Shown here in pieces: positions 47,293 through 56,153 of a stretch of 64,000 nt of DNA. The translations under genes and the position numbers were made by a program. Under the pieces are notes generated by a model, which was given only the letters and a program-made list of their open reading frames with translations, was not told the origin of the DNA and searched no databases. The stretch is from Cupriavidus oxalaticus (GTDB lineage Bacteria; Pseudomonadota; Gammaproteobacteria; Burkholderiales; Burkholderiaceae). How positions within the stretch are numbered: position 1 is the stretch's first letter; every line of letters starts with the position of its first letter. Location: assembly GCF_016894385.1 (NCBI RefSeq), contig NZ_CP069812.1, positions 2,914,001 through 2,978,000 of the forward strand. The letters run 5' to 3'.

Positions 47293-48000
47293 TCATGCCT
47301 TGCGGGTCAGCGCTGCGAGTTCGTCGGCCGTCAGCCAGCGCCACTCCCCTTCGGCCAGCTCCGGGTCAAGCTGCATGGTGCCGAGCGCGCTGCGGTGCAA
47401 GGCGCTGACATGGTTGCCAGCCGCGGCCACCATGCGCTTGACCTGATGGTACTTGCCCTGCAGCAGGGTCAGCCGCAGGTTGCGTTCGCCAGTGATCTCG
47501 CAGGCTTCTGCGGCGATCGGCGCCGGTTCGTCCAGCAGCTGCACGCCATTGACCAGTGCCTGCGCCTGTTCGGGCGTGACCGGCTCCGCAGTCGTCACTT
47601 CATAGACCTTGGGCACCTTGCGCTTGGGCGAGGTCTGAGCGTGGATGAACTGGCCGTCATCGGTCAGCAGCAGCAGCCCGGTGGTGTCGTGGTCGAGCCG
47701 GCCCACGGCCTGGACGTCGCGCTGGCGCAGCGGCACCGGCAGCAGGTTGTACACGCTGGGATGGTGGCGCGGGCGCTGCGAGCATTCATAGCCGGCGGGC
47801 TTGTTCAGCATCAGGTAGGCCTTGGTGCAGGCGATCCATGCCTCGCCGTCGACGGTCAGGCGCAGGCCGTCCACCTCGAACTGGGCGCGCGGGTCTTCGC
47901 ACAGCTCGCCGTTGACTTCGACCAGCCCGGCGGCGACCAGGTCGCCGCAGTAGCGGCGCGTGCCGAAGCCCTGGGATTGGAGGATGCGGTCGAGTGTCAT
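47293..48000 (-). CDS. rsuA: 16S rRNA pseudouridine 516 synthase
   Basis: A 235-residue RsuA-type enzyme. An N-terminal S4-like RNA-binding part (LDRILQSQGFGTRR, VAAGLVEVNGE) leads to the catalytic block QAVGRLDHDTTGLLLLTDDG, whose Asp attacks the uridine, then QGKYHQVKRMVAAAGN. ATG 48000 starts the domain. A short direct repeat (CTTGTCATGC, two and a half copies at about 47279-47301) covers the stop codon. Confidence 0.92.
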   Translation of the reverse strand: MTLDRILQSQGFGTRRYCGDLVAAGLVEVNGELCEDPRAQFEVDGLRLTVDGEAWIACTKAYLMLNKPAGYECSQRPRHHPSVYNLLPVPLRQRDVQAVGRLDHDTTGLLLLTDDGQFIHAQTSPKRKVPKVYEVTTAEPVTPEQAQALVNGVQLLDEPAPIAAEACEITGERNLRLTLLQGKYHQVKRMVAAAGNHVSALHRSALGTMQLDPELAEGEWRWLTADELAALTRKA

Positions 48001-48143
48001 GTGCTTTGTTGCGGTATTCGTTGTTGGGGTGGCGGATCGGTGCCGAACCGCTATGTTAGGGTATTGGCGCGACGCGCCCCGCGACAACCCCATTTGCCGG
48101 CCTCATTGCGCGCATTTTCCTTCGACTCCGTCAGGCAGCGAGC

Positions 48144-49712
48144 ATGCAGCCAGCAGACCCTTCGGCATCGGGCCGCAAACCTTACCGGATCGGCCAGGAC
48201 TTCGAGCGCGGGCTGGTCTGGTTCCGGCGCGACCTGCGCGCCAGCGACCACGCGGCGCTGCATTATGCCCTCAGGCATTGTGCCCGGGTGTGGTGTGTCT
48301 TCGTATTCGACCGCGACATCCTCGACCCGCTGCTGGCGCGCGGCCTGCAGGCCGACCGGCGCGTCGAATTCATCCTCGAGTCATTGCGGGAGCTGGCCCA
48401 CACGCTGACCGCGGCTGGCGGCGGGCTGATCGTGCTGGACAATCGCGCCGTCGACGCCGTTCCCGCGCTGGCGCAGGCACTGGACGTCCAGGCGGTCTTT
48501 GCCAACCACGACTACGAGCCTGCCGCCGTTGCACGCGATGACACCGTGCGCCAGGCGCTGGCGGCACAGGCGCGCTTGCTGTTCACGTTCAAGGACCAGG
48601 CCATCTTCGAGCGCGACGAGATCCTGAACGGCCAGCGCAAGCCGTTCTCGGTGTTCACGCCGTACAAGAATGCCTGGCTGCGCACGATACGGCCGTTCGA
48701 CCTGCGCCCGTATCCGATCGACCCGTACCTGCACGCGCTGGCGCCGGTGCCGGCAGCATATCGCAAGCCACTGCCGACGCTCGAACAGCTCGGCTTTAGC
48801 ACCAGCAACCTCGCCGAGATCGCCATGCCGGCCGGCGCCACCGGTGCGCAAGCCCTGTTCGAGGAATTCACCGGGCGCATCGGCGACTACGGCCGCCGCC
48901 GCGACTACCCTGCCCTGCGCGGCCCCAGCTACCTGTCGGTGCACCTGCGCTTCGGCACCCTCTCGATCCGCACGCTGGCGCGCACGGCGCACGAGGCGGT
49001 GCTGCGCGGCGGGGCCGACAGCGCGGGCGCGGCGGTGTGGCTGTCCGAGCTGATCTGGCGCGATTTTTATTTCATGATCCTGCACCACCATCCGCGCGTG
49101 GCGGACGGCGCGGCCTTCCACCCGGCCTACGACAAGATCCGCTGGCAGGACAGCGAGACCGGCGAGCGCTATTTCCGCGCCTGGTGCGATGCGGCCACCG
49201 GCTATCCGCTGGTCGATGCCGCCATGCTGCAGATCCGGCAGAGCGGCTATATGCACAACCGGCTGCGCATGGTCACGGCCAGCTTCCTGGTCAAGGACCT
49301 GGGCGTGGACTGGCGCCGCGGCGAGCAGTACTTTGCCGACCAGCTCAATGATTTCGACTTTTCCGCCAACAACGGGGGCTGGCAATGGGCAGCATCAACC
49401 GGCTGCGATGCGCAGCCGTGGTTCCGCATCTTCAACCCGGTGACCCAGTCGGAGAGGTTTGACCCGCAGGGGCGCTTTATCCGCAAGTACCTGCCACAAC
49501 TGGCGGCGTTGCCGGACAAGTACCTGCATGCGCCATGGACCGCCCCCGACCATGTGCTGGCGGACGCCGGCGTCCGGCTGGGCGAGGACTACCCGCGTCC
49601 GCTGGTGCAGCACGACGTGGCACGCAAGGAAACGCTGGCGCGGTATGGGGTGGTGAAAGAGCTTGGAAAGGGCCGTGAAAAGAAGGCTGACGTGGAGGAC
49701 GACGCCTTCTGA
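48144..49712 (+). CDS. phrB: Deoxyribodipyrimidine (CPD class I) photolyase
   Basis: A light-driven DNA repair flavoprotein of 522 residues. The antenna-binding N-terminal domain starts LVWFRRDLRASDHAALHYAL; the FAD domain has YLSVHLRFGTLSIRTL, WLSELIWRDFYFMIL, GYPLVDAAMLQI, MHNRLRMVTASFLVKDL and the C-terminal ANNGGWQWAASTGCDAQPWF. It runs toward hemY, leaving only six bases between the stops and no visible terminator. The start has a weak ribosome site; the N-terminal ~20 residues precede the domain. Confidence 0.95.
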   Translation: MQPADPSASGRKPYRIGQDFERGLVWFRRDLRASDHAALHYALRHCARVWCVFVFDRDILDPLLARGLQADRRVEFILESLRELAHTLTAAGGGLIVLDNRAVDAVPALAQALDVQAVFANHDYEPAAVARDDTVRQALAAQARLLFTFKDQAIFERDEILNGQRKPFSVFTPYKNAWLRTIRPFDLRPYPIDPYLHALAPVPAAYRKPLPTLEQLGFSTSNLAEIAMPAGATGAQALFEEFTGRIGDYGRRRDYPALRGPSYLSVHLRFGTLSIRTLARTAHEAVLRGGADSAGAAVWLSELIWRDFYFMILHHHPRVADGAAFHPAYDKIRWQDSETGERYFRAWCDAATGYPLVDAAMLQIRQSGYMHNRLRMVTASFLVKDLGVDWRRGEQYFADQLNDFDFSANNGGWQWAASTGCDAQPWFRIFNPVTQSERFDPQGRFIRKYLPQLAALPDKYLHAPWTAPDHVLADAGVRLGEDYPRPLVQHDVARKETLARYGVVKELGKGREKKADVEDDAF

Positions 49713-49718
49713 CGCCGC

Positions 49719-50909
49719 TCAGGCCGCCAGCATCGCGCTTTCGCGATAGTGCCGCTGCGCCTCTTCGAATCGCTCAGTTTCCTCGAACAGCCGCGCCAGG
49801 GCCAGGTGCGTACGCACGCGCAGCCGGCGCTGCTGGTCGATATCGGCATACTTCAGCGCGCGCTCGAAGCTGGACTGGGCCTTGCCCCACAGCTTCTCGC
49901 CCAGGCAAAGCACGCCCAGTGTGTAATAGAGGTCGGCGTCGGCGGGATGCCCGGCCAGCCATTTCTCGGCCTGCTGGATCTGCGGCAGCGCGTGGCCGGG
50001 CACCGCGCAGTCGGCGTAGCGCAGCACCAGGCGGCTGTCCCAGTTGAACTTGAGCGCGTCCTCGATGATGCGGCGGGCTTCGTTCTGACGGCCCAGCGCG
50101 GCAAAGTAGCGCGCGGCGGGTTCGGCGATGCGCGTGGCGCGGCGCTCGTCGGCGGACAGCGAGCGCCAGAATTCGCCCAGCGCGTCGGCATCGTGGCGGC
50201 GCTCGTCGAGCATGGCCTCGACCGCCATCTGCTTGAGCCGCAGCGCCAGCACCGGATGCAGCGCGTTGCGCTTCTCCAGCGAGCGCGCCAGGCGCAGTAC
50301 CTCTGACCAGTTTTTCAGGTGCTGGTGTGCGCGCAGCGCGATGCGCTGCACATGGATCTGACGCGCACCCTGCGCCTGCAGCTGGGCGATGGTTTCCAGC
50401 GCGCCGTCGGCGTCGCGGGCGTCGACCAGTAGCTCGGCCATCGACACCAGCCGGGCCTGCTCGCGCTCGGGATCGGTGACCTGCGACATCCAGGCATCGC
50501 GCCGTTCGGTCTCCTGCATCCGGTGCGCGGCGCGCGCGCCGATCAGCGCGGCGGTCTGGGCCTGGTCTTCCCATGACTGGGCCTCGCGCGCGCAGCGCTC
50601 GGCGCGGGCGAAGCGGCCGGCGAACAGGTTCTCGATCGATTCGCGCAGCGCCGCCTGCGCCTTGTTCATGCGGCTGCGCTCGCGGTAAGCGGCGGCGCGG
50701 CGGGGCATGTCGCCCAGATGGCGGATGGTGGACATCACCGTCCAGACCACGAAGAACAGCAGCAGCAGCAAGGCCAGCGCCAGGTTCAGCGACAGTTCGA
50801 CGCGGTACGGCGGATAGAACAGCACCACATTGCTGTGGTTGAACTGCGTGAATAGCGCCAGCCCGACGGCGCCGCCGAACAGGACCGCAACCCAGAATAG
50901 AAGGCGCAT
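49719..50909 (-). CDS. hemY: HemY-like TPR membrane protein
   Basis: About 396 residues. Two N-terminal membrane spans (LLFWVAVLFGGAVGLALF and LALALLLLLFFVVWTV) precede a helical TPR region (residues ~115-396; DADLYYTLGVLCLGEKLWGK, LALARLFEETERFEEA). HemY lies after hemD/hemX in many proteobacteria; its role in heme synthesis is indirect and unclear, and it is not the protoporphyrinogen oxidase also called HemY. ATG 50909 is used; the frame runs upstream into the mobile element. That element separates it from hemDX, so its transcription may now depend on the element. Confidence 0.88.
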   Translation of the reverse strand: MRLLFWVAVLFGGAVGLALFTQFNHSNVVLFYPPYRVELSLNLALALLLLLFFVVWTVMSTIRHLGDMPRRAAAYRERSRMNKAQAALRESIENLFAGRFARAERCAREAQSWEDQAQTAALIGARAAHRMQETERRDAWMSQVTDPEREQARLVSMAELLVDARDADGALETIAQLQAQGARQIHVQRIALRAHQHLKNWSEVLRLARSLEKRNALHPVLALRLKQMAVEAMLDERRHDADALGEFWRSLSADERRATRIAEPAARYFAALGRQNEARRIIEDALKFNWDSRLVLRYADCAVPGHALPQIQQAEKWLAGHPADADLYYTLGVLCLGEKLWGKAQSSFERALKYADIDQQRRLRVRTHLALARLFEETERFEEAQRHYRESAMLAA

Positions 50910-50934
50910 GGGCTTACTGTTCCATAATATCTGC

Positions 50935-52326
50935 TCAAAATTGAGCATTGGATTTATCCGCACTTCGTTGACGCGGCTTGCGCCGCCCAACTGAAGCCAC
51001 CTGACGCTCAGTTGCGCCGGAGGAGCGCGCGAGCAGAATCTGCTTCACCTGGAGGTGAGGCATATACCGGGTGATTTCCCGGTCGCGAATCCTGTCCCGC
51101 ACGTTCCGCGCAGCATTGGTATCCGCCTGAAGAACGTCCCCGTTGACACGGTAAAACTTGTCACCCACGCGCTTGCCTTCCAGCAAGCCCGTGAACGAGT
51201 CCATTTGCGACGTATAGGCGGCGTTCACGACGACATGCGTCGCTCCGCGCTGCGTACAAACTTCATCGATCGCTTGTGCCAGTACACCCTTGGCCCATGC
51301 GCTCATGCGACGGTTGTAGGACCGCCACTGACTCTTCCCCTTGATCGGGGACGTTAGGTCTTCCGAACCGACCACCGCCGCTTTATCCACAATGGTATGA
51401 GCCGACTGATAGGCAATCGTGCGCAACCGCTGCTTCGCGCGGTCCCGGCGTGCCTGCAGCTTCACGCGTCCGAGGTTGCACTTCCTGATGCGCTCGGCCT
51501 TGGCGATGCGACCGGCTTTGCGATGGGCCTTTTCAAGGGCATGCAGCCGGTTTCGTGCTTTGCCGGTCTTCGAAACCTGGTTGCTGTAAGCGCTCAGCAC
51601 AGCGCCGAATGTCTGCCCATGATGCTCGCCATCTGAGTCGGCGAAGGCCTCCGTGTAACCTTTATCGACGCCAATTTCCCCTGTGCCGCAGGGGCGCCCT
51701 TTGGCCTTCGCGGTAGCGAAGTGGATTTCGACCGCCTCACCCTTTACGATCACACGCAGGTTGCATCCCGTGAGGTCCACATTCTTTCCGTTGCTGTTCG
51801 TCGTGAGCTCAATCGGAGGGCCGTATTGCCTGGCGATGTGTATGGTGATGACAAGGTGCCCGTCTCTGACGCAGCTCTCGTGCTTGTCCGAACGGACGAT
51901 GAACTGATTGTCGCAACTCGAAACGCCGTGCCGAAAGTACCTGCGCATCATCCGGTGTAGGTACCTGTCTTCGAGCCACTTGTCACGTTTGAGCAGGGTA
52001 TAGAGCCGCTTTCGCTCTGCCTCGTCGGAGGCCCGCTTCGCGATGGCCTGTCGCACCTTCGCGCATGCGGCCGCCTTGTAGGTCAAGATGTCGTTGACGG
52101 CGTCCTTCGTGGTCTCGGCTCGAATTGTGCCGTCCACCGCGAGCGAGGCATACCAGCCGCCAGCAGTCACTTCCTTGCGGATATCAGCCGCACTCTTGCC
52201 GACGTTCCCCAGCGCGCCGTAGCGACGCCAGAGGTCCGCTCGGACGAACGCCGTCGCCCTGCACACCGCGCGAAGCGATGGAACGCACGAAGGCGTCGCA
52301 TAGAGAGTGCGGGTGACGGTTGTCAT
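50935..52326 (-). CDS. tnpB: TnpB, RNA-guided nuclease of an IS607-like element
   Basis: A 463-residue protein with an intact-looking RuvC core: D221 in EIGVDKGYTEAF, E322 in VVGSEDLTSP, D402 in LQADTNAARNVRDR. TnpB proteins are RNA-guided DNA nucleases, ancestors of Cas12, that favour retention of their element. Between the last two motifs the usual CxxC zinc ribbon is missing: residues 371-402 run TSQMDSFTGLLEGKRVG onward, and no Cys occurs after C357. The stop lies inside the element's end repeat. The N-terminal ~130 residues are helical and Arg-rich. Confidence 0.88.
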   Translation of the reverse strand: MTTVTRTLYATPSCVPSLRAVCRATAFVRADLWRRYGALGNVGKSAADIRKEVTAGGWYASLAVDGTIRAETTKDAVNDILTYKAAACAKVRQAIAKRASDEAERKRLYTLLKRDKWLEDRYLHRMMRRYFRHGVSSCDNQFIVRSDKHESCVRDGHLVITIHIARQYGPPIELTTNSNGKNVDLTGCNLRVIVKGEAVEIHFATAKAKGRPCGTGEIGVDKGYTEAFADSDGEHHGQTFGAVLSAYSNQVSKTGKARNRLHALEKAHRKAGRIAKAERIRKCNLGRVKLQARRDRAKQRLRTIAYQSAHTIVDKAAVVGSEDLTSPIKGKSQWRSYNRRMSAWAKGVLAQAIDEVCTQRGATHVVVNAAYTSQMDSFTGLLEGKRVGDKFYRVNGDVLQADTNAARNVRDRIRDREITRYMPHLQVKQILLARSSGATERQVASVGRRKPRQRSADKSNAQF

Positions 52327-52354
52327 TCCAGAATTTCCTTCGGTTTCTTGCTAT

Positions 52355-52808
52355 CCGGATAGTCTTTCCTTGATCTGCTTCTAGTACCTTCTCATGCCGT
52401 ACAGGCAGCATGAGAGGTATCGACGATGGCAGGCAGATCCTTAACCATTTCCTGCTCTGGCGACAGCGATTCCTGATTAACCATGATGATCTCACACCCG
52501 TTCTCGTGCGCAAGATGGTCAAGCAGGTCGAATCCGAAGCGAACGAACCTATCTTTGTGGGCAATGAGAACTCGCTCAATCTCACCCCGCTGGATGCGCT
52601 CAATCAGCACGAGGAAACGCTTGCGCTTGAAGTTCATGCCACCGCCGACTTCCTGAACCCACTCATCAGCAGCAATCGCGCCAGCCCGCCAGTATTCCTC
52701 CATCGCCGCGCCCTGAGATTGCAAGTCGTCGCGCTCCCAGCGGCGCACTGTACTCGGAGCCCGTCCAATGCGCTTTGCGAATTCGTTGATCCGATAAACC
52801 TTGCTCAT
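52355..52808 (-). pseudogene. tnpA: IS607 TnpA serine recombinase, internally deleted and frameshifted
   Basis: Starts with a MerR-like helix-turn-helix (VYRINEFAKRIGRAPSTVRRW) but passes straight from WERD to DLQSQGAAMEEYW. The usual segment with the catalytic Ser (Y-x-R-V-S-S type), perhaps 45-55 residues, is missing. The resolvase body follows (VGGGMNFKRKRF, LIAHKDRFVRFGFD, NQESLSPEQEMV). Near 52410 a one-base loss shifts the frame; the other frame continues SCCLYGMRRY, a TAG stop, then KQIKE. Transposition from this copy should be impossible without outside help. Confidence 0.82.
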
Positions 52809-52860
52809 GACGAGCGATTATTGATAGCTTTGAGCAGGATTTGCAGAAATTATCAGTTGC

Positions 52861-55047
52861 TCACTCCTTCTTCAGGGCGCGCAGCGCGCCCAGGCTCTCG
52901 GACATGGTCGGCAGTTGCACCGTGACCGCACCCGCCTGTGCCTGCCTGAGCAGGGTCAGCACGCCCTGCACGCGGCGCGACTTGCTGTCGAAGTAGCGCC
53001 CGATCATCGCCTGCGCGGCGGCCAGGTCGTTGCGGAACACCGGCTCGTTGCGCGACAGCAGCGCGAGCCGCGCATTGAGCAGGCGCAGCTTGACGTTCTC
53101 GCGCAGGAACCAGCCCTGGTCGCCGGACAGCAGCAGCGCTTCGGCATCGTCGACCTTGCGGATGCGGACCACCTGGGCCATTTCCTCGCGCAGGTAGGTC
53201 CACAGGCGGGAGAACCAGCCGTTGGCGGCAGCGGCCGCCGCCGGGACGCTGGCCGCGTCCTTGCCGGCCGCGCCATCCTTGCGGGCATCGGCTTCGGTGC
53301 GTTCGAGCATGCGTTCGCTGGACAGCAGCGGCAGCGCGTCGACCTGGTTGATGGCCTCGTCCAGCTTGATCGCGGCGCCGGTCAGGTCGGTGTCGGGCAC
53401 GGCCTTCATGCGCGCGATGTCCCGGGCGATGGCGCGGCGCAGCAGGTTGTACTGCGGCTTGTCGGTGCGTGCCAGGCGCGCGTCGGCGCTCTGCAGCGCG
53501 GCCAGCGCGACCTGCACGTTGCCGGTCAGCTGCAGCTGCTGGCCGGCGTTGGTCAGCAGTTGCTGGATCTCGGCGATTTCCCAGTCGTCGCGGTTGCGCA
53601 TCAGGTCCTGGTAGACCTGCTCCAGCGCCACCTGCTTGTCGCGGGTCTCGCCGACCTGGTTTTCGAGCACGCCGACCTTGGCCTGCAGCTCCTTGACGGT
53701 GTCCTGCGCATTGCGCGTCAGCACGCGCGACTCCTGCACCAGCGCATCGTTGCTTTGCTGGCGCCGGGCCAGTTCGCCGGTCAGGTGGTCGACGCGCTGC
53801 TGCAGCCACCAGAAGCCGCCGGCGGTGGCGACCACCAGCACGGCCACCAGGGCCCACAGCGCCGCGGGCTTGCGCGCGGCGGCAGCATGGCCGGCAGCGG
53901 CAGCGGAAGTGCCAGGGCCCGGAGCGGGCGTGGAGGCCGCAGCGGGCGGCGGCGTAGCGGAGGAGGACGTGGTTTCTTGCGTCACGCGTTCGACCTTCGT
54001 TGACGTTGCGGGGACTGCGACAGCCGGCGCCGGCGCCTCGGCGCGCGCGGAGCTGGTGTCTGTTATCGCGCTGGCGCGGCCGGATGCACCGGACGCACCG
54101 GCAGCGTCCGGCACAGCGGCCACCGGCGCCGGCGCCGGACCGGCGTGGGCATCGGCCCATTGCAGGCACGCCGCAAGCAGGCCGGCATCGCCCGGCGCGG
54201 CGCGCAGGATGTGGCTGAAACCCAGTGCCAGCGCTTGTTCGGCGATTCTCGCATGCGGCGCGATGCACTGCACCTGCCGCAGGCCGGCATTTTCCTGCGG
54301 CGAAAGGTGTTGACGCGCGAGCGTGTCGAGGTTACGCACGGCCTCGGAGCTGGTCAGCAGCCATGCATAGGGCGGCGCGCCGGCCTGCAGGCTGTCGCGC
54401 ACGGCCTGCCATTGCATCGCGCCGGGCTCGGGCAGCGTGCGCCGGTAGGCCTCGACAGCCTCGACCTGGGCACCGGCCTCGCGCAGGCGGTCGCCGAGCC
54501 AGTCGCGGCCGCCGTTGCCGCGGACGATCAGGACTGGCTTGCCGGCGAGCGCGGCGGGATCGAGCTGGGCCCACAACGCCTCGGAATCGAAGCGCGGGCC
54601 GTCGTGGTCGTGGTTCGTATCGTGGCTCGGGTCGTGGTTGTGATTGCCGCTTTCGCCGGCGTCATCGGCGCCCTGCCCGTTCATAGCGGCACCGGCCGGC
54701 GCGATCACGCGGCAGGTGGGCGGCGCGATGCCACGCTCGGCCAGTGCCGCCACGCTGGCCGGGCCAACCACGGCGGCCGGCACCTGCGCGGGCCATTGCG
54801 CCGTGGCAGCACCCTGCACGCCGGCCAGCGCATCCAGCGCATGGGCAATGGCGTTGGGACTGACAAAGACCACCAGCGCAAACTGATCGAGCCGCGCCAG
54901 GGCCGCGCGCAGCGGCGCGTCGTCGGCGGCCGGGCCGATGGCCAGCAGCGGAAAGCTGAGCACGTCGAGACCCGCGGCCTGCAGCGCCTCGGTCAGTTGC
55001 CGGGACTGCCCGGCGGGTCGTGTGACAACGACGGTCGGGCGGGGCAT
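52861..55047 (-). CDS. hemDX: Fused uroporphyrinogen-III synthase HemD and HemX
   Basis: A 728-residue fusion. Residues 1-~310 are HemD, which closes and inverts hydroxymethylbilane: VVVTRPAGQSRQLTEAL, FVSPNAIAHALD, VLIVRGNGGRDWL, WLLTSSEAVRNL. Residues ~310-385 are an Ala/Pro/Ser linker, then one membrane span (ALWALVAVLVVATAGGFWW) and a HemX coiled region (VDHLTGELARRQQSNDAL, YLREEMAQVVRI). HemX function is unclear. An unusual His/Asp-rich insert sits near residues 134-149. The gene begins nine bases after hemC, and the mobile element starts about 24 bases past its stop. Confidence 0.92.
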   Translation of the reverse strand: MPRPTVVVTRPAGQSRQLTEALQAAGLDVLSFPLLAIGPAADDAPLRAALARLDQFALVVFVSPNAIAHALDALAGVQGAATAQWPAQVPAAVVGPASVAALAERGIAPPTCRVIAPAGAAMNGQGADDAGESGNHNHDPSHDTNHDHDGPRFDSEALWAQLDPAALAGKPVLIVRGNGGRDWLGDRLREAGAQVEAVEAYRRTLPEPGAMQWQAVRDSLQAGAPPYAWLLTSSEAVRNLDTLARQHLSPQENAGLRQVQCIAPHARIAEQALALGFSHILRAAPGDAGLLAACLQWADAHAGPAPAPVAAVPDAAGASGASGRASAITDTSSARAEAPAPAVAVPATSTKVERVTQETTSSSATPPPAAASTPAPGPGTSAAAAGHAAAARKPAALWALVAVLVVATAGGFWWLQQRVDHLTGELARRQQSNDALVQESRVLTRNAQDTVKELQAKVGVLENQVGETRDKQVALEQVYQDLMRNRDDWEIAEIQQLLTNAGQQLQLTGNVQVALAALQSADARLARTDKPQYNLLRRAIARDIARMKAVPDTDLTGAAIKLDEAINQVDALPLLSSERMLERTEADARKDGAAGKDAASVPAAAAAANGWFSRLWTYLREEMAQVVRIRKVDDAEALLLSGDQGWFLRENVKLRLLNARLALLSRNEPVFRNDLAAAQAMIGRYFDSKSRRVQGVLTLLRQAQAGAVTVQLPTMSESLGALRALKKE

Positions 55048-55056
55048 CGGGCAGCC

Positions 55057-56085
55057 TCAGGCGGGAGGTTGCGTGCCGGGCGTGCCGGGCGAGGCGGCGG
55101 CGGGATCGGCCAGCGCGGCGAGAATCGCGTCGGCCCCTTGCGCCAGCAGCTCGCGCGCGCAGGCCTGGCCGAGCGCGTCGGCGGCGGCCAGATCGGCGGC
55201 CGGGCCCGCGGCGGCGGCGCGCAGGCCGCGCGTGCCGTCGGGCATCCCGACAAAGGCGTCGAGCCTGAGCTGGTCGCCATCCCACCAGGCGTGGGCGGCC
55301 AGCGGCACCTGGCATGAACCGCCCAGCATGCGCGCCACGGCACGTTCCGCCGTCACGGCCAGCAGCGTCGGCTGGTGGTTGAGCGGCGCCAGCCATGCGG
55401 CCAGCTCGGGGCGGCTGGCAGGGATCTCGATGCCAAGCGCGCCCTGCCCGGCGGCAGGCAGCGACGCTTCAACGGGGATCAGCGCGCGAATGCGGTCATT
55501 CAGGCCCAGGCGCTTGAGCCCCGCGGCGGCCAGGATGATGGCGCCGTATTCGCCCCGGTCGAGCTTGCCCAGGCGCGTGTCGAGGTTGCCGCGCAGCGGC
55601 TTGACCGCCAGGTGCGGATAGCGGGTCCGCAGCAGCGCCTCGCGGCGCAGGCTGGAGGTGCCGACCACGGTGCCGGGCGGCATCTCGTCGAGCGAGGCGA
55701 AGCTGTTCGAAACCAGCGCGTCGCGCGGGTCCTCGCGCTCCATCACCGCGGTCAGCGCGAAGCCGGGGGGCAGCTCCATCGGCACATCCTTGAGCGAATG
55801 CACCGCCAGGTCCGCGCGGCCTTCGTCCATCGCGAACTCCAGTTCTTTGACAAACAGACCCTTGCCGCCGACTTTCGACAGCGTACGGTCTAGAATCTGG
55901 TCTCCGCGCGTGGTCATGCCAAGAATGGACACGTCGCACGCGGGATAGTATTGTTGCAACGCAGCACGCACATGTTCAGCCTGCCACATGGCCAGACGGC
56001 TCTCGCGGGAGGCAATGACGAGCGTTTGCGGAAGGTTGCTGGACACGACAGCGGTAGAGGAAGACGGAGTGGCGGGTGCTTGCAT
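55057..56085 (-). CDS. hemC: Porphobilinogen deaminase (hydroxymethylbilane synthase)
   Basis: Joins four porphobilinogens into hydroxymethylbilane in heme synthesis. The 342 residues show [67 protein letters not shown], and the dipyrromethane cofactor Cys258 in [16 protein letters not shown] 56085 gives a normal length; the frame upstream (67 codons) runs over the promoter gap shared with ppc. It is followed by hemDX. Confidence 0.95.
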   Translation of the reverse strand: MQAPATPSSSTAVVSSNLPQTLVIASRESRLAMWQAEHVRAALQQYYPACDVSILGMTTRGDQILDRTLSKVGGKGLFVKELEFAMDEGRADLAVHSLKDVPMELPPGFALTAVMEREDPRDALVSNSFASLDEMPPGTVVGTSSLRREALLRTRYPHLAVKPLRGNLDTRLGKLDRGEYGAIILAAAGLKRLGLNDRIRALIPVEASLPAAGQGALGIEIPASRPELAAWLAPLNHQPTLLAVTAERAVARMLGGSCQVPLAAHAWWDGDQLRLDAFVGMPDGTRGLRAAAAGPAADLAAADALGQACARELLAQGADAILAALADPAAASPGTPGTQPPA

Positions 56086-56153
56086 CCGTAAATGGTAGCA
56101 CGCGACCCAATAGCCGCTCCGCCCCATATCAGATAAGCAGACGAGGAGATTGC

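Larger units (their letters stand above)
50931..52837 (-). mobile_element. IS607-like element with broken TnpA and complete TnpB
   Basis: Lies between hemDX and hemY, transcribed with them. CTGCTCAAA at 50931-50939 and TTTGAGCAG at 52829-52837 form short inverted ends; the true edges may be a few bases outside. IS607 elements insert through a serine recombinase without long target duplications, and none is seen. The element carries a damaged tnpA followed by tnpB. Confidence 0.75.

Noticed and set aside
50935-52808. Defence island built around TnpB
   Set aside because: The MerR/serine-recombinase gene beside it shows that it is an IS607-type element, and no other defence genes are nearby.
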